Positions 51,783-60,701 of a stretch of DNA of 64,000 nucleotides are shown in pieces. The stretch covers positions 15,393-79,392 of the forward strand of contig JACKPD010000010.1 of the NCBI GenBank assembly GCA_024233785.1, written 5' to 3'. How positions within the stretch are numbered: the stretch's first letter is position 1; every line of letters begins with the position of its first letter. Origin of the DNA: Spirochaetales bacterium. Its GTDB lineage: Bacteria > Spirochaetota > Spirochaetia > CADAEX01. A program made the position numbers and the translations under genes. The notes below the pieces were generated by a model, which was not told the origin of the DNA, searched no databases, and saw nothing but the letters and a program-made list of their open reading frames with translations.

Positions 51783-53000
51783 TTATTTATAATCACCGAT
51801 GCATCTGGCGGCCACTGCCCTTAAAAAAAGTCCTACATCGCTTACTATTCCGATTGCCTGCCCTGATCCCCTGTCTGCAAGTTTTGTAACAACAGCAGGA
51901 TTTATATCAATGCAGATTGTCTTTACCCATGAAGGCATCATATTTCCCGTACCTATTGAATGAAGCATGGTTGAAAGCATCAGTACCATCGATGTATCTT
52001 TGATAATCTCCGCGTATTCACCCTGCGCCTTTATCATGTCTGTTACAGTTTCGGGGAGCGGGCCGTCATCCCGGATAGAGCCTGCAAGACAGTAAGGAAT
52101 ACCGCTTTTTATTACTTCATACATAATTCCACTTTCAAGAACCTTCTGGTCAACCGCGTTCTTTATGGAGCCGCAGTGATTTATCCGGTTTATAGTACGC
52201 ATATGGTTTTTATGCCCTTCATAGGCAGGTTTTCCCGATTTTTGGCATACGCCCAGCGATGTGCCGAAAAAAACAGATTCCATATCATGCACCGCAATAG
52301 CATTTCCCGCAAGAAGTCCGCCGATAAAACCTTCGCGTATAAGAGCGGCAAGGGCTTTTCCCCCGCCTGAATGAACAACAACAGGACCCGCAACAACAAC
52401 AACCTTTTCCCGGTTTTCCTTCATTTTAATAAGTTCTGCGGCAATCTTTTCTACTGTAAAATCCGCAGATCTTTCAGATGACACATCGCCTGACATAAAT
52501 CCGAAATCATCAGATTCCCTTTCCCTCGCAGGGGGGAAAACCCTTACCGATTCTGTGGAGCAAAGGACTCTGTCCCCTTTTTTGACATCACGGAGTTTCC
52601 GGCATTCCGGATATTCATCCCCGGCAACAATTACTGCATCCATCCGCTGGTGTTTTACCGAATGCCATTTGCCGGCATAGAAAACCTCTGTCCTGTGGTT
52701 TGTAGTTGAATAAAAATCCTCAGGAACGCATTTGTCCGCCGTTGAAGCTTTAAAAACCGCTTCCGGGGTCTGTTTTTCGTAGCAGCCTATGTGCACAAGC
52801 CTTGCTGAGAGCCCCTGAAGCTTATCATCCGATTCACAGATGAGGTCTATTTCCAGAAGAGACTCTTTTGCGTTTGTTTTACCGATTCTGAATTCAATTA
52901 TTTCGTAATCTGCCCCTTCTTCGACAATAAGGTTCAGTATCTGGGCAAGAATTCCTGAATCAATCAGATGTCCTTTTGATATAAATCTTCTCTTTTTCAT
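51783..53000 (-). CDS. TIGR00300-family protein (archaeal ornithine-cyclodeaminase/arginine-dihydrolase-related)
   Basis: 405 aa. The N-terminal LOR/SDH-like part (about 1-150) and the C-terminal Rossmann-like part with VVVVAGPVVVHSGGGKAL, GNAIAVHDMES and CLAGSIRDDGPLPE match TIGR00300, a family found in archaea, cyanobacteria (ArgZ/AgrE C-terminal region) and a few bacteria. The archaeal members act as NAD-dependent ornithine cyclodeaminases. Proline synthesis from ornithine is possible but unproven. Co-transcribed with rlmL and pheST. Confidence 0.8.
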   Translation of the reverse strand: MKKRRFISKGHLIDSGILAQILNLIVEEGADYEIIEFRIGKTNAKESLLEIDLICESDDKLQGLSARLVHIGCYEKQTPEAVFKASTADKCVPEDFYSTTNHRTEVFYAGKWHSVKHQRMDAVIVAGDEYPECRKLRDVKKGDRVLCSTESVRVFPPARERESDDFGFMSGDVSSERSADFTVEKIAAELIKMKENREKVVVVAGPVVVHSGGGKALAALIREGFIGGLLAGNAIAVHDMESVFFGTSLGVCQKSGKPAYEGHKNHMRTINRINHCGSIKNAVDQKVLESGIMYEVIKSGIPYCLAGSIRDDGPLPETVTDMIKAQGEYAEIIKDTSMVLMLSTMLHSIGTGNMMPSWVKTICIDINPAVVTKLADRGSGQAIGIVSDVGLFLRAVAARCIGDYK

Positions 53001-53049
53001 TGGTATTTATGCTCCTGAAGCAAACAAAATTATATGCCTGTCAATTTCT

Positions 53050-55320
53050 TCAAATATCTGCAGCCGCCTGTTTACTGATTATCCAGCATTTACGGGAGAA
53101 ACCGCGTCGGGAAAAATCAGGTGAAACTGTTTTTTCTGTAATATCTTCAACAATGAAATTTTCAACTATACTATCATCGAGTTTAAATTTTTTAAAGTTG
53201 CTGGAGAAAATTATTATCCCGTTTTCAGCAAGTTTTTCCGATGATTTCCGGATGAGGGCTGCATGGTCGTCCTGAATTACAAAAATATCTTTCCTGCTTT
53301 TCGAATTGGAAAAGGTCGGAGGATCGATAAATATGATGTCGTATTTACCCCTGTCGTTTTCAAGGAATTCCATATAATCGCTTTTAATAATTTTATTTAC
53401 AGAAAGGGAGAGATTATTCTCTTTAAAATTCCTTTCCGTCCATTCACAGTATGTCGAGTTTGAGTCTACACTAACAGTGAGGGAAGCTCCCCCTTTCGCG
53501 GCATATACTGACGCGGTTCCTGTATATGAAAAGAGGTTGAGGAATTTTTTACCGGAAGAAATTTCCCTTATCATGTTTCTTATGATCCTGTGATCAAGAA
53601 ATATTCCTGTATCCAGGTAGTCATGATAATTTACATAGAAGGAGAGGCCTCCTTCCTTTATTATATCAAATTTTCCCGCGCTGCTTATCCTTGAGTACCT
53701 GTTGCCTTCTTTCTGTCTCTTTCTCTGTCTGAGACTTATCTCTTTCCGGGGAATACCTGTTATCTTTTCCGCTGTATAAACAATGTCCTGAAACCTTTTT
53801 TCAGATTTTGACTCAGGTATTTCAGACGGCGGCGCATACTCCTGTATATGCAGGTGACTGTCCTCATAAATATCAATAGCTGCCGCGTATTCAGGCATGT
53901 CCGCATCATATATTCTGTACGAGCTTATCCCCTCTTTTTCTTTCCATTTTTTAAGCGACCTGATATTTTTCTTAAGCCGGTTGGCTAGCATTTGTGAATA
54001 AAAAACTGATTTTTCTTTTAACGCTGTCCCTGATTTCTGACCGGCAGTTTCAGATAACTGTTCATCAGATCGGGCAGGTTCGGCAGTTGAACCGGCAGGC
54101 AGAGTTTCAGAAGACGCTCCTGATCTGTCAGTATTTTCTGCTTGTTCCCTGTATCTTGTGCTTACGGCGAAAATGCCGGAAACGCATTTGATCGGGCCGT
54201 TATAAACTGTATTTACCTGAAGAGGCTTCATACCGAGTTCCCTTGAAAGCTCTTCGCTTCCTGAAAGGGCAAGGACTTTCCAGCCCTCGAAAAGGTTTTT
54301 GAATTTTTCACCGGCAAGCCTGTAAAGGGAAGAGAGGTCTTCTTCCTCGCCGAGCCGCATTCCGTACGGAAGGTTTACAGCGATGAGACCGGCTTTAACA
54401 CTGTCTTCTGACGGGGCCTGCAGATCCTTGATATCTTTTCTCTTTACATCTATCAGTCCGGAAAAACCCGCAGCTTTTATGTTAAGGAGCGCGGTTTTGA
54501 CCGCATCGCTGTCTATATCAAAGCCCTTAAACTGTCCCGGTTTTATATTTTCAAGGTTTCTTTTTTCCGCAGCATCATTAAGAAGTTTATCCCACTCATC
54601 TTTTTTAAACTGTTTAAGATGATTGAAACTGTAATTTTTCCGCAAGTAACCAGGGGCGGTATTCGATGCAATCATCGCCGCCTCAATCAAAAATGTTCCG
54701 CTGCCGCACATAGGGTCAATGAATCCGCAGTTTTCAAAAGACATTTTGTGCCAGCCTGCTCTTTCAAGAAGTGCGCAGGCAAGATTCTCCTTAAGCGGGG
54801 CAGATCCGCCCTTCTGCCTGTAGCCCCTCTGGTGCAGGCTGCCGCCTGATATATCAAGGCTGATAGTGCATCTGTCTCTGGCTGTAAAAAGATTTATCCT
54901 TATATCAGGATTTTCCCGGTCGACATCCGGCCTTTTATTGAAAACACCCCTGAAATGGTCAGATATGCCGTCTTTTACAAGAAGAGACAGATAGGAGGCA
55001 TTATTGAACCTTCGGGACAGCGATGTAGAATCGACAGCGATTGTTTTGTCCGGGGTAAAGAATTCAGACCATTTAATGATTTTTGCCCTTTCATAAATTT
55101 CATTTTCATCAGAAGCATAAAAATCTTCCAGAGCAAGCAGTACCTTTCCGGCAGTACCGGACCAGAGGCACACCTTCTGTCCGTCGGTAAAAGGTCCCTG
55201 AAATTCCGCTCCGCCCTGTTTCTGAACAGGTTTCCCGGAAACAATCTTTTCAAGCTCTTTAACCAGCTGGTATTCAAATCCGGAGGGACATGTTACAAAG
55301 TATCTGTATGATTTAGCCAT
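53050..55320 (-). CDS. rlmL: bifunctional 23S rRNA methyltransferase RlmKL
   Basis: 756 aa (E. coli RlmKL is 702). N-terminal THUMP (about 50-160) and a methyltransferase with FIDPMCGSGTFLIEAAM and VNLPYGMRLG (m2G2445 activity), then a Ser/Glu-rich linker of about 50 residues, then the RlmK domain with LFSYTGTASVYAA and FIDPPTFSNSK (m7G2069 activity). The usual NPPY is NLPY in the first domain. It heads a long leftward operon. Confidence 0.92.
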   Translation of the reverse strand: MAKSYRYFVTCPSGFEYQLVKELEKIVSGKPVQKQGGAEFQGPFTDGQKVCLWSGTAGKVLLALEDFYASDENEIYERAKIIKWSEFFTPDKTIAVDSTSLSRRFNNASYLSLLVKDGISDHFRGVFNKRPDVDRENPDIRINLFTARDRCTISLDISGGSLHQRGYRQKGGSAPLKENLACALLERAGWHKMSFENCGFIDPMCGSGTFLIEAAMIASNTAPGYLRKNYSFNHLKQFKKDEWDKLLNDAAEKRNLENIKPGQFKGFDIDSDAVKTALLNIKAAGFSGLIDVKRKDIKDLQAPSEDSVKAGLIAVNLPYGMRLGEEEDLSSLYRLAGEKFKNLFEGWKVLALSGSEELSRELGMKPLQVNTVYNGPIKCVSGIFAVSTRYREQAENTDRSGASSETLPAGSTAEPARSDEQLSETAGQKSGTALKEKSVFYSQMLANRLKKNIRSLKKWKEKEGISSYRIYDADMPEYAAAIDIYEDSHLHIQEYAPPSEIPESKSEKRFQDIVYTAEKITGIPRKEISLRQRKRQKEGNRYSRISSAGKFDIIKEGGLSFYVNYHDYLDTGIFLDHRIIRNMIREISSGKKFLNLFSYTGTASVYAAKGGASLTVSVDSNSTYCEWTERNFKENNLSLSVNKIIKSDYMEFLENDRGKYDIIFIDPPTFSNSKSRKDIFVIQDDHAALIRKSSEKLAENGIIIFSSNFKKFKLDDSIVENFIVEDITEKTVSPDFSRRGFSRKCWIISKQAAADI

Positions 55321-55337
55321 ATTTTCCTGTATAAATG

Positions 55338-55365
55338 ATTATAGTATCAAAGAGGTAATTTTGAA
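55338..55365 (-). promoter_or_regulatory. promoter for the rlmL-led operon
   Basis: Minus strand -35 TTCAAA (55365-55360), 16-nt spacer, consensus -10 TATAAT (55343-55338). Expected +1 near 55331 leaves an 11-nt leader carrying AGGAAA. Confidence 0.45.
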
Positions 55366-55449
55366 ATTAATTGTACCGCAGATGATCCTGATAATATAAT
55401 AATATTGATTTTCCATCATGCTATTGCAGGTAAGGCAAAGAGTCAATAA

Positions 55450-55510
55450 CCGGCAAAGCCGGCTTCAGGTTAAGGTAATAACAGCGTGCAGAATTAAGGC
55501 GGAAAACCGC
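55450..55510. other. two short hairpins in the 222-bp gap between rlmL and the kinase gene
   Basis: CCGGC/GCCGG (55450-55454 with 55458-55462) and GCGG/CCGC (55499-55502 with 55507-55510). Stems are short and there is no T-tract. The gap otherwise holds only the rlmL promoter; nothing else is evident. Confidence 0.25.
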
Positions 55511-55542
55511 AAGTCCATTTCAGCAGGCGGCCCGCGGAAAAC

Positions 55543-56073
55543 TCAATTACCGGCAAGCGCCTCTTCGTAGTTTTTTATCACAAGAACTTCGGAAAGGCCC
55601 TCACCTTTTTCAGGGTATTCTACATCCGCGGCAAGATTTGCAATAATCTTCTCCGGAACCATATCACCCGGTTCTCTTTCCCTGTTTCTTTTAAGACAGG
55701 TAGATGTATCTGTAGCCATAAAAATAGCGGATATGTTTTTTTTCATTCTCTTAGCAATAGCGATATAAGGTTCCCTTGAAGACGAGGAAAGACTCATATT
55801 GTCAAGGACAATTGATTCCCCCATCTGAAGGAGATGTTCGATCAGTTTCCGTTCAATATGTTTTACAAGTGTTTCATCAACAACATCAAACTTGTCCTCT
55901 GACCATTTTTCTCCGAAAGTCATCATCTCATAAAGGTGCTGCCGGATTTCTTTGCGGCTTACCCTTTTACTTCCGGATTTCATGAAATATTTTCTGGCAA
56001 AATGGGATTTTCCCGACCCTGGCAGGCCGCAGACAAGAATTACATCGCTTTTTCTGAACTGCTCAAGTGTCAT
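55543..56073 (-). CDS. P-loop kinase (AAA_33 / polynucleotide-kinase-like)
   Basis: 176 aa. Walker A CGLPGSGKSHF near residue 15 and the lid-like motif LKRNREREPGD are typical of the AAA_33 family of small nucleotide, nucleoside or polynucleotide kinases. Walker B is probably ESIVLDNMS. The substrate is unknown. It lies 51 bp behind the TK-like gene, with a GGAGGAAC site before its ATG. Confidence 0.75.
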   Translation of the reverse strand: MTLEQFRKSDVILVCGLPGSGKSHFARKYFMKSGSKRVSRKEIRQHLYEMMTFGEKWSEDKFDVVDETLVKHIERKLIEHLLQMGESIVLDNMSLSSSSREPYIAIAKRMKKNISAIFMATDTSTCLKRNREREPGDMVPEKIIANLAADVEYPEKGEGLSEVLVIKNYEEALAGN

Positions 56074-56124
56074 TGATTGTTCCTCCAGATTCTTTTTATA
56101 CTTATCGGCCTCAGATGAATATAA

Positions 56125-57246
56125 TTATACGTTAATAACCCTTCCGTTATCTTTCAGGCAGTTTTTAATATATGATATATCCAGTTCAAGATTTCCGGAT
56201 ATCTCAAGCAGCAGGTTTTCTGTTATAAGATTCTGCTCAGCATAGAGATACATCAGGGCTTTTTCAGCTATAAATTCCACCAGAAAAGCATTCATGTTGA
56301 TTTCCTGATCTTCAACTTCATCAATATATTTCCTGTGAAAATGGCGGAAAAGGGCGGACTTTTTGATATCATCCTTTATCGCAAAAAGTTCATCAACAAG
56401 CGGCCCTGTATCACCGGCGCTTGCCCTTTGCCCGAGGGGTTTCAGGATGAGATAGGTATATTCTTTACCAGGCAGATAATGATGGGCATCGCACCTTGTA
56501 CAGTAGTTCGGCTCCAGCGATCCGCTTTTTTCCCTGTCTCCTCCAATTACAATAAGAGGATCAAAATAGAGGGCCGGACACTCCTGCCCGTCAATATTGT
56601 AATACCTGTATGTGTAGAATGAATCTTCCATACACTCTTCATGTTCGCAGTATGCGGTAAGCTGAAAAACATCAGTTGATATATCAAGAAGAAAGCGGGC
56701 CGTTGAATTGAAGATGTCCTTTCTGAAGTTGAGGATAAGTGTCGGGAAAATAAAGACCAGTCCTTTTTCCTCTGATTCCTTTTTTACAACATAAGCTGTC
56801 CTCTCATCATAAAAGGTTGCCTCATCAATTATCCAGGTGCCGCACTCCGGGTTCTTTGCAATTAGCTCTTCAAGATCAAAGGAGTTTTTTATAACTGCCA
56901 TCCTCTTGCCGCATCTTTCATAACCGCCCCTGTAGGCAAGCGCATCTTCCGGATAATCGGTAAACCTTTTTCCGTCAAGCGAGGACCGTATAAAAAATAC
57001 ATTTCTCCTGTCTGCCTTGCCTGTAAGCGTGTTTTCCGCGATTGCAGGAGATTTCCTCCCCAGGACCCGGGAATCTCTCCAGACCCTTGCGGAATACTCT
57101 GTCTTGCCTGAGCCCATGGGGCCGATTACAAGAATCCTCCTGCTCTGTTTTTTAAAATCAAAATGATTGAATGAGTGGTGTATCTTGAGCTGGGGAAAGC
57201 CGATGTTTTTAAGAAAATTCCAGTGTTCGTCGTAATTTCCGATCAT
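56125..57246 (-). CDS. thymidine-kinase-like P-loop protein (TK1 type, enlarged)
   Basis: 373 aa, nearly twice a type II thymidine kinase. TK1-like signatures are GPMGSGKTE (Walker A, usually GPMFSGKS), WIIDEATFYD (usually DEAQF), and LIVIGGDREK followed by CTRC, which aligns with the zinc-binding end of the TK lasso region. Two additional cysteine clusters (CEHEEC and YCTRC) suggest zinc. A C-terminal extension of about 80 helical residues is unexplained. It may be a TK homologue with altered substrate. Leaderless with extended -10 promoter. Confidence 0.75.
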   Translation of the reverse strand: MIGNYDEHWNFLKNIGFPQLKIHHSFNHFDFKKQSRRILVIGPMGSGKTEYSARVWRDSRVLGRKSPAIAENTLTGKADRRNVFFIRSSLDGKRFTDYPEDALAYRGGYERCGKRMAVIKNSFDLEELIAKNPECGTWIIDEATFYDERTAYVVKKESEEKGLVFIFPTLILNFRKDIFNSTARFLLDISTDVFQLTAYCEHEECMEDSFYTYRYYNIDGQECPALYFDPLIVIGGDREKSGSLEPNYCTRCDAHHYLPGKEYTYLILKPLGQRASAGDTGPLVDELFAIKDDIKKSALFRHFHRKYIDEVEDQEINMNAFLVEFIAEKALMYLYAEQNLITENLLLEISGNLELDISYIKNCLKDNGRVINV

Positions 57247-57253
57247 GAGTTAT

Positions 57254-57262
57254 ATTATAGCA
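57254..57262 (-). promoter_or_regulatory. extended -10 promoter for the TK-like gene (leaderless)
   Basis: Minus strand TGCTATAAT (57262-57254) with a weak -35. Expected +1 at 57247-57246, the A of the ATG. Identical extended -10 to that of the aldo/keto reductase gene. Confidence 0.6.
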
Positions 57263-57324
57263 AAAGACTTTCATTTTAAGTAATTTTTTTATAAATTATT
57301 TTAGGGTTCCATTAAATTAATGAT

Positions 57325-57876
57325 ATGAATAACCTTATCACAGCCGCTGGAAAACTAACCGCAGGCAAAGGACATATTTTGAAAGATATTGATGATGTGG
57401 AAAAGATAGACTGGGAGAACTGGCAGCCGCAGGAAAAAGCGGTAATAGTATATATCCGCACAAATTCAGGCATAGTGCTGATTGAAAAAAAAACAGGTCT
57501 TGGAGCCGGAAAAATCAACGGTCCCGGCGGAAGGATTGAAAAAGGGGAAACCCCTGAAGAAGCTGCTGTAAGGGAGTGCAGGGAAGAAATCGGGGTTACA
57601 CCCCTCTCATTAAGTCTCGGGGCAGAAATTTCGTTTATATTCAAGGACGGATATTCACTTTTCGGGTATGCTTTTACGGCAGACGGATATACAGGGACAC
57701 TGATAGAAACAGATGAGGCAAAACCTTTTATATGCAGGGAAGAGGATCTGCCCTATGACAGGATGTGGGAAGATGACCTTTACTGGCTTCCTCAGGTTCT
57801 TTCCGGGAAAAAAGCAACAGGGAGATTTATATTTGACAACGATAAAATGCTGAGCAGGAGCGTAAGCTTTACTTGA
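57325..57876 (+). CDS. MTH1-like Nudix hydrolase (8-oxo-dGTP-type)
   Basis: 183 aa. Nudix box GGRIEKGETPEEAAVREC followed by REEIG, preceded by KINGPGG and followed by the MTH1-like MWEDDLYWLPQVLSGKK region. MTH1-type enzymes sanitise oxidised purine nucleotides; this substrate is inferred from similarity. It has an extra N-terminal stretch of about 40 residues. Divergent from the TK-like gene in a nucleotide-related cluster. Confidence 0.85.
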   Translation: MNNLITAAGKLTAGKGHILKDIDDVEKIDWENWQPQEKAVIVYIRTNSGIVLIEKKTGLGAGKINGPGGRIEKGETPEEAAVRECREEIGVTPLSLSLGAEISFIFKDGYSLFGYAFTADGYTGTLIETDEAKPFICREEDLPYDRMWEDDLYWLPQVLSGKKATGRFIFDNDKMLSRSVSFT

Positions 57877-57947
57877 GACTGAAAGATTGAAAACCGTGGT
57901 TTAATTTACTTCCTTTGGAAAGTATCCCGGCACAACTGATATTCATT

Positions 57948-59858
57948 TCAATCCTGCTCTGCTGCCGGGAGAGAAATATAAAAAACTGTACCGCGGCCTT
58001 TCTCCGATTCAAACCAGATTTCCCCGCCGTGACTGCCGGCAATACCTGCAGCAGCGGCAAGCCCCATGCCGGTATTGTAGCTGTTTTCACGTGTAGTAAA
58101 AAAGGGCTCAAATATTGTATCCCTGAGGGATGGATCAATCCCGTCGCCGCTGTCAGTAATTGAAATAATAACACGAGGTATTCCGCTCCGGTTTTTGCTG
58201 AAGGATACACGGAAAAAAATCTCACCTCCCTTTTGCAGCGCATCTACCGAGTTAAGGCTTATATTCATTATCATCTTGAACAGCTGTTCGCTGTCGCCGG
58301 TTACAATGCATCCCGGCATTATCTCACTGCTAACCTTAATGTTTTTATTAAAGCTAAGATCCAGAAGCATTATGCATTTTTTTATTATTACACTGATATC
58401 CACTCTTTCAGATTTTTTTACATCTTTTCGGGCATAGGAAAGCAGCGAATTAACAAGTTCCCTTGATTTTTCAACTCCGAGAAGAATTCTTTTCAGATAT
58501 TCTTCCTTCTTGCGGCTGTCATTTTCACCAGGGAGAAGTTCCGCGTATCCGGAAATACCCATGAGCTGATTGTTAAACTCGTGGGCTATCCCTCCTGCGA
58601 GACGCATGACGGAACTGTTCAGGTAATTCTTCAGCATTATATCGTGAAGCTTTTTCTTGTTCTCTATCATCCTGTTCGCTGATTCTGCAATCTGCCTGAA
58701 TTCGCTGAAAGTTACCTTATCAGGGTTAATTAAAATATCTTTTTCCGCAGCATTGCCGAAAAAATCCATAAACTCCGATATGTCCTTTTTAAACAGGCCG
58801 CGTATAAGAGAAGCTGTAGCAACTATAATGATGCTTGCAAGTAAGGCAAGGACAAGCTCCTCTGTAAGATTGGAGAATATCATTCCTGCAAGCTCACTTC
58901 TCTTCTGCCTGACCTCTGTTTCAAGGTCCTCAAGATAAATACCGCTTCCGATATAGGCCCCTGCCACGGGTATAGCTGTCACATAACTTAACTTATTAAT
59001 CCTTTTGGTGTTATCCCCGGGCCGTGATGCTGATATTACCAGTACAGGAGGCATCTGATATTCAACAACACCTCCACCGGAAAGGGCTTTATCTATAAGG
59101 CGTCTTACAACATCCGCGCTGTTCCCTGCAGGATCAAGAATCATGTTGCGTCCCATCTCCGGTCCGGCAAGGCTTACACCTTCATAAGTACCGGCAAAAA
59201 AATTAATCTCGCCCGATAAATCATTGAAAAGCTCCCTGAATATCTCAGAGGCAATCTTCCTGTAAAGGGATGATTTCTCAAGATAGTATGCAAAATACAA
59301 TTTCTGCCTGTCGTTTCTGATAAAAATAAAATTGTTCTGATAAAGAAACCCCGCTTCATCATGGAGCTCAATATTTCTGCTCGATAAATTCGCCTTCCAT
59401 TTTTTATAGATATTAGACTGACTTTCATTAAAGTTTAATGAAGGGGAAGAAGAGAATAAAACATTTCCGTTATAATCAGACACAAAATAATGAATATTAT
59501 CCTCAAAATACAGAAAATCCCTGCCGAATATTTCTGAAGGATTGCATATCGCAGAATTATCTGATGAAAAGGAACAATAATTTGACAGGGCCAGAAGCCT
59601 GTCCCTGCAGTTATGCAGCAAAGAGTCTTCCCTGTGCCGGAAATCGTAATATACGAAAGAAACAAGGTTGCCAATAGTTTTTTCAATATCCATAATCCGC
59701 AGGGACCTGGTATTAATTTCGTAATCAGCAATTTCCTTGTTTCTTCTTCTGATTTCGCCGGTGACGAGAACAGAATTGATTATTATAATTGAAAGGACTG
59801 AAATCAGGGTGAGAGATAAAATAAACGCTGAATTAAGGCTTTTAAATATTCTTTTCAC
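57948..59858 (-). CDS. membrane sensor histidine kinase
   Basis: 636 aa. Two membrane spans (about residues 10-30 and 330-355) flank a periplasmic dCache-like sensor domain of about 300 residues; a HAMP-like linker and HisKA (GGIAHEFNNQL with the phospho-accepting His) follow, then HATPase with N (NISLNSVDAL), G1 (DSGDGID), F (FEPFFTT) and G2 (GMGLAAAAGI) boxes. No receiver is fused, and no partner regulator is adjacent. The start is GTG at 59858. A good promoter lies at 59892-59920. Confidence 0.92.
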   Translation of the reverse strand: MKRIFKSLNSAFILSLTLISVLSIIIINSVLVTGEIRRRNKEIADYEINTRSLRIMDIEKTIGNLVSFVYYDFRHREDSLLHNCRDRLLALSNYCSFSSDNSAICNPSEIFGRDFLYFEDNIHYFVSDYNGNVLFSSSPSLNFNESQSNIYKKWKANLSSRNIELHDEAGFLYQNNFIFIRNDRQKLYFAYYLEKSSLYRKIASEIFRELFNDLSGEINFFAGTYEGVSLAGPEMGRNMILDPAGNSADVVRRLIDKALSGGGVVEYQMPPVLVISASRPGDNTKRINKLSYVTAIPVAGAYIGSGIYLEDLETEVRQKRSELAGMIFSNLTEELVLALLASIIIVATASLIRGLFKKDISEFMDFFGNAAEKDILINPDKVTFSEFRQIAESANRMIENKKKLHDIMLKNYLNSSVMRLAGGIAHEFNNQLMGISGYAELLPGENDSRKKEEYLKRILLGVEKSRELVNSLLSYARKDVKKSERVDISVIIKKCIMLLDLSFNKNIKVSSEIMPGCIVTGDSEQLFKMIMNISLNSVDALQKGGEIFFRVSFSKNRSGIPRVIISITDSGDGIDPSLRDTIFEPFFTTRENSYNTGMGLAAAAGIAGSHGGEIWFESEKGRGTVFYISLPAAEQD

Positions 59859-59891
59859 ATATTTGTCCAGCAGATTCTTTTCCGCTGATTA

Positions 59892-59920
59892 ATTATAGTC
59901 CTCTCTTGCTGTTTTTTCAA
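59892..59920 (-). promoter_or_regulatory. sigma-70 promoter for the sensor kinase gene
   Basis: Minus strand -35 TTGAAA (59920-59915), 17-nt spacer, consensus -10 TATAAT (59897-59892). Expected +1 near 59885 leaves a 27-nt leader. Confidence 0.75.
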
Positions 59921-59936
59921 TTTTTTTAAAACCGGC

Positions 59937-60701
59937 TCAGGATGGACAGGGGCACAGCTTCTGTACTTTATCGATTATCGGAAGCAGTTCCCTTAAATCA
60001 CTGATGCTGTAATCCGCGACCGGTCCTTTATCTCCCGGCGGATTTTCAAAATAATCTATAAAAACTGTTACTCCTGCTCCAGCTTTCTGGGCACCGCCTA
60101 TATCCTTAATCGGGCTGTTCCCGACATATATAATATCTGAAAGCTCAACCCCTGCCAGTTCGCAGGCATGGTGAAAGATATCAGGATGAGGTTTTCTCTT
60201 CCCGTATACAGAAGAAAGCACTACGGGATCAAAGAAATCCGAAAGTCCGTATTTATCAAGACAGTATCCGACCTGTCCGCGGCTCATCACATTGCTTATT
60301 ATCCCCATTCTGATCCCTTTATCCCTGATTGCCCCGAGAGCTTCCGCGGCTTCAGGCCTGGGATATCTGTTAAAGAATCCGGTATCAATTAAAAAAGCCA
60401 GGTCTTCGGCAACTCTGTTTATTATGCCCTCATCAATTCCGGAACCTTTAAGTATAAAATCACTGAACAGTTTTTCGGGTAAAAGCTCAATATAATCCAC
60501 TGTCCTCCAGCTTGTATATTTTTTAAGACCTTTAAGAATGGTTTCCCTGAATTCATTTTCACTCTGTCCTGAAATCTGCTCTGCCCCAGCTTCTTCCAGA
60601 ATTTTTTTCATTTTACTGCAGGCGTCCGTGACACATTTTTCACTTTCAGGATAAAGGTCAATAGTTCCGCCCATATCAAAAAATATCATTTCAAGCTTCA
60701 T
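59937..60701 (-). CDS. HAD-family phosphatase
   Basis: 254 aa from ATG at 60701 (GGGAG just upstream; overlaps the rpiR-type stop by 11 bp). Motif I is IFFDMGGTID: the nucleophile Asp is present but the usual second Asp at +2 is Gly, as in YihX-like glucose-1-phosphatases. Motif II is around IISNVMS, motif III KRKPHPDIF, and motif IV VGNSPIKDIGGAQKAG. In context with the RpiR regulator and transporter, a sugar-phosphate phosphatase is likely, but this is inference. Confidence 0.82.
   Translation of the reverse strand: MKLEMIFFDMGGTIDLYPESEKCVTDACSKMKKILEEAGAEQISGQSENEFRETILKGLKKYTSWRTVDYIELLPEKLFSDFILKGSGIDEGIINRVAEDLAFLIDTGFFNRYPRPEAAEALGAIRDKGIRMGIISNVMSRGQVGYCLDKYGLSDFFDPVVLSSVYGKRKPHPDIFHHACELAGVELSDIIYVGNSPIKDIGGAQKAGAGVTVFIDYFENPPGDKGPVADYSISDLRELLPIIDKVQKLCPCPS

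Noticed and set aside
55450..55510. Hairpin region as an attC site or small RNA
   Set aside because: Stems are only 4-5 bp, there is no conserved attC core, promoter or T-tract.
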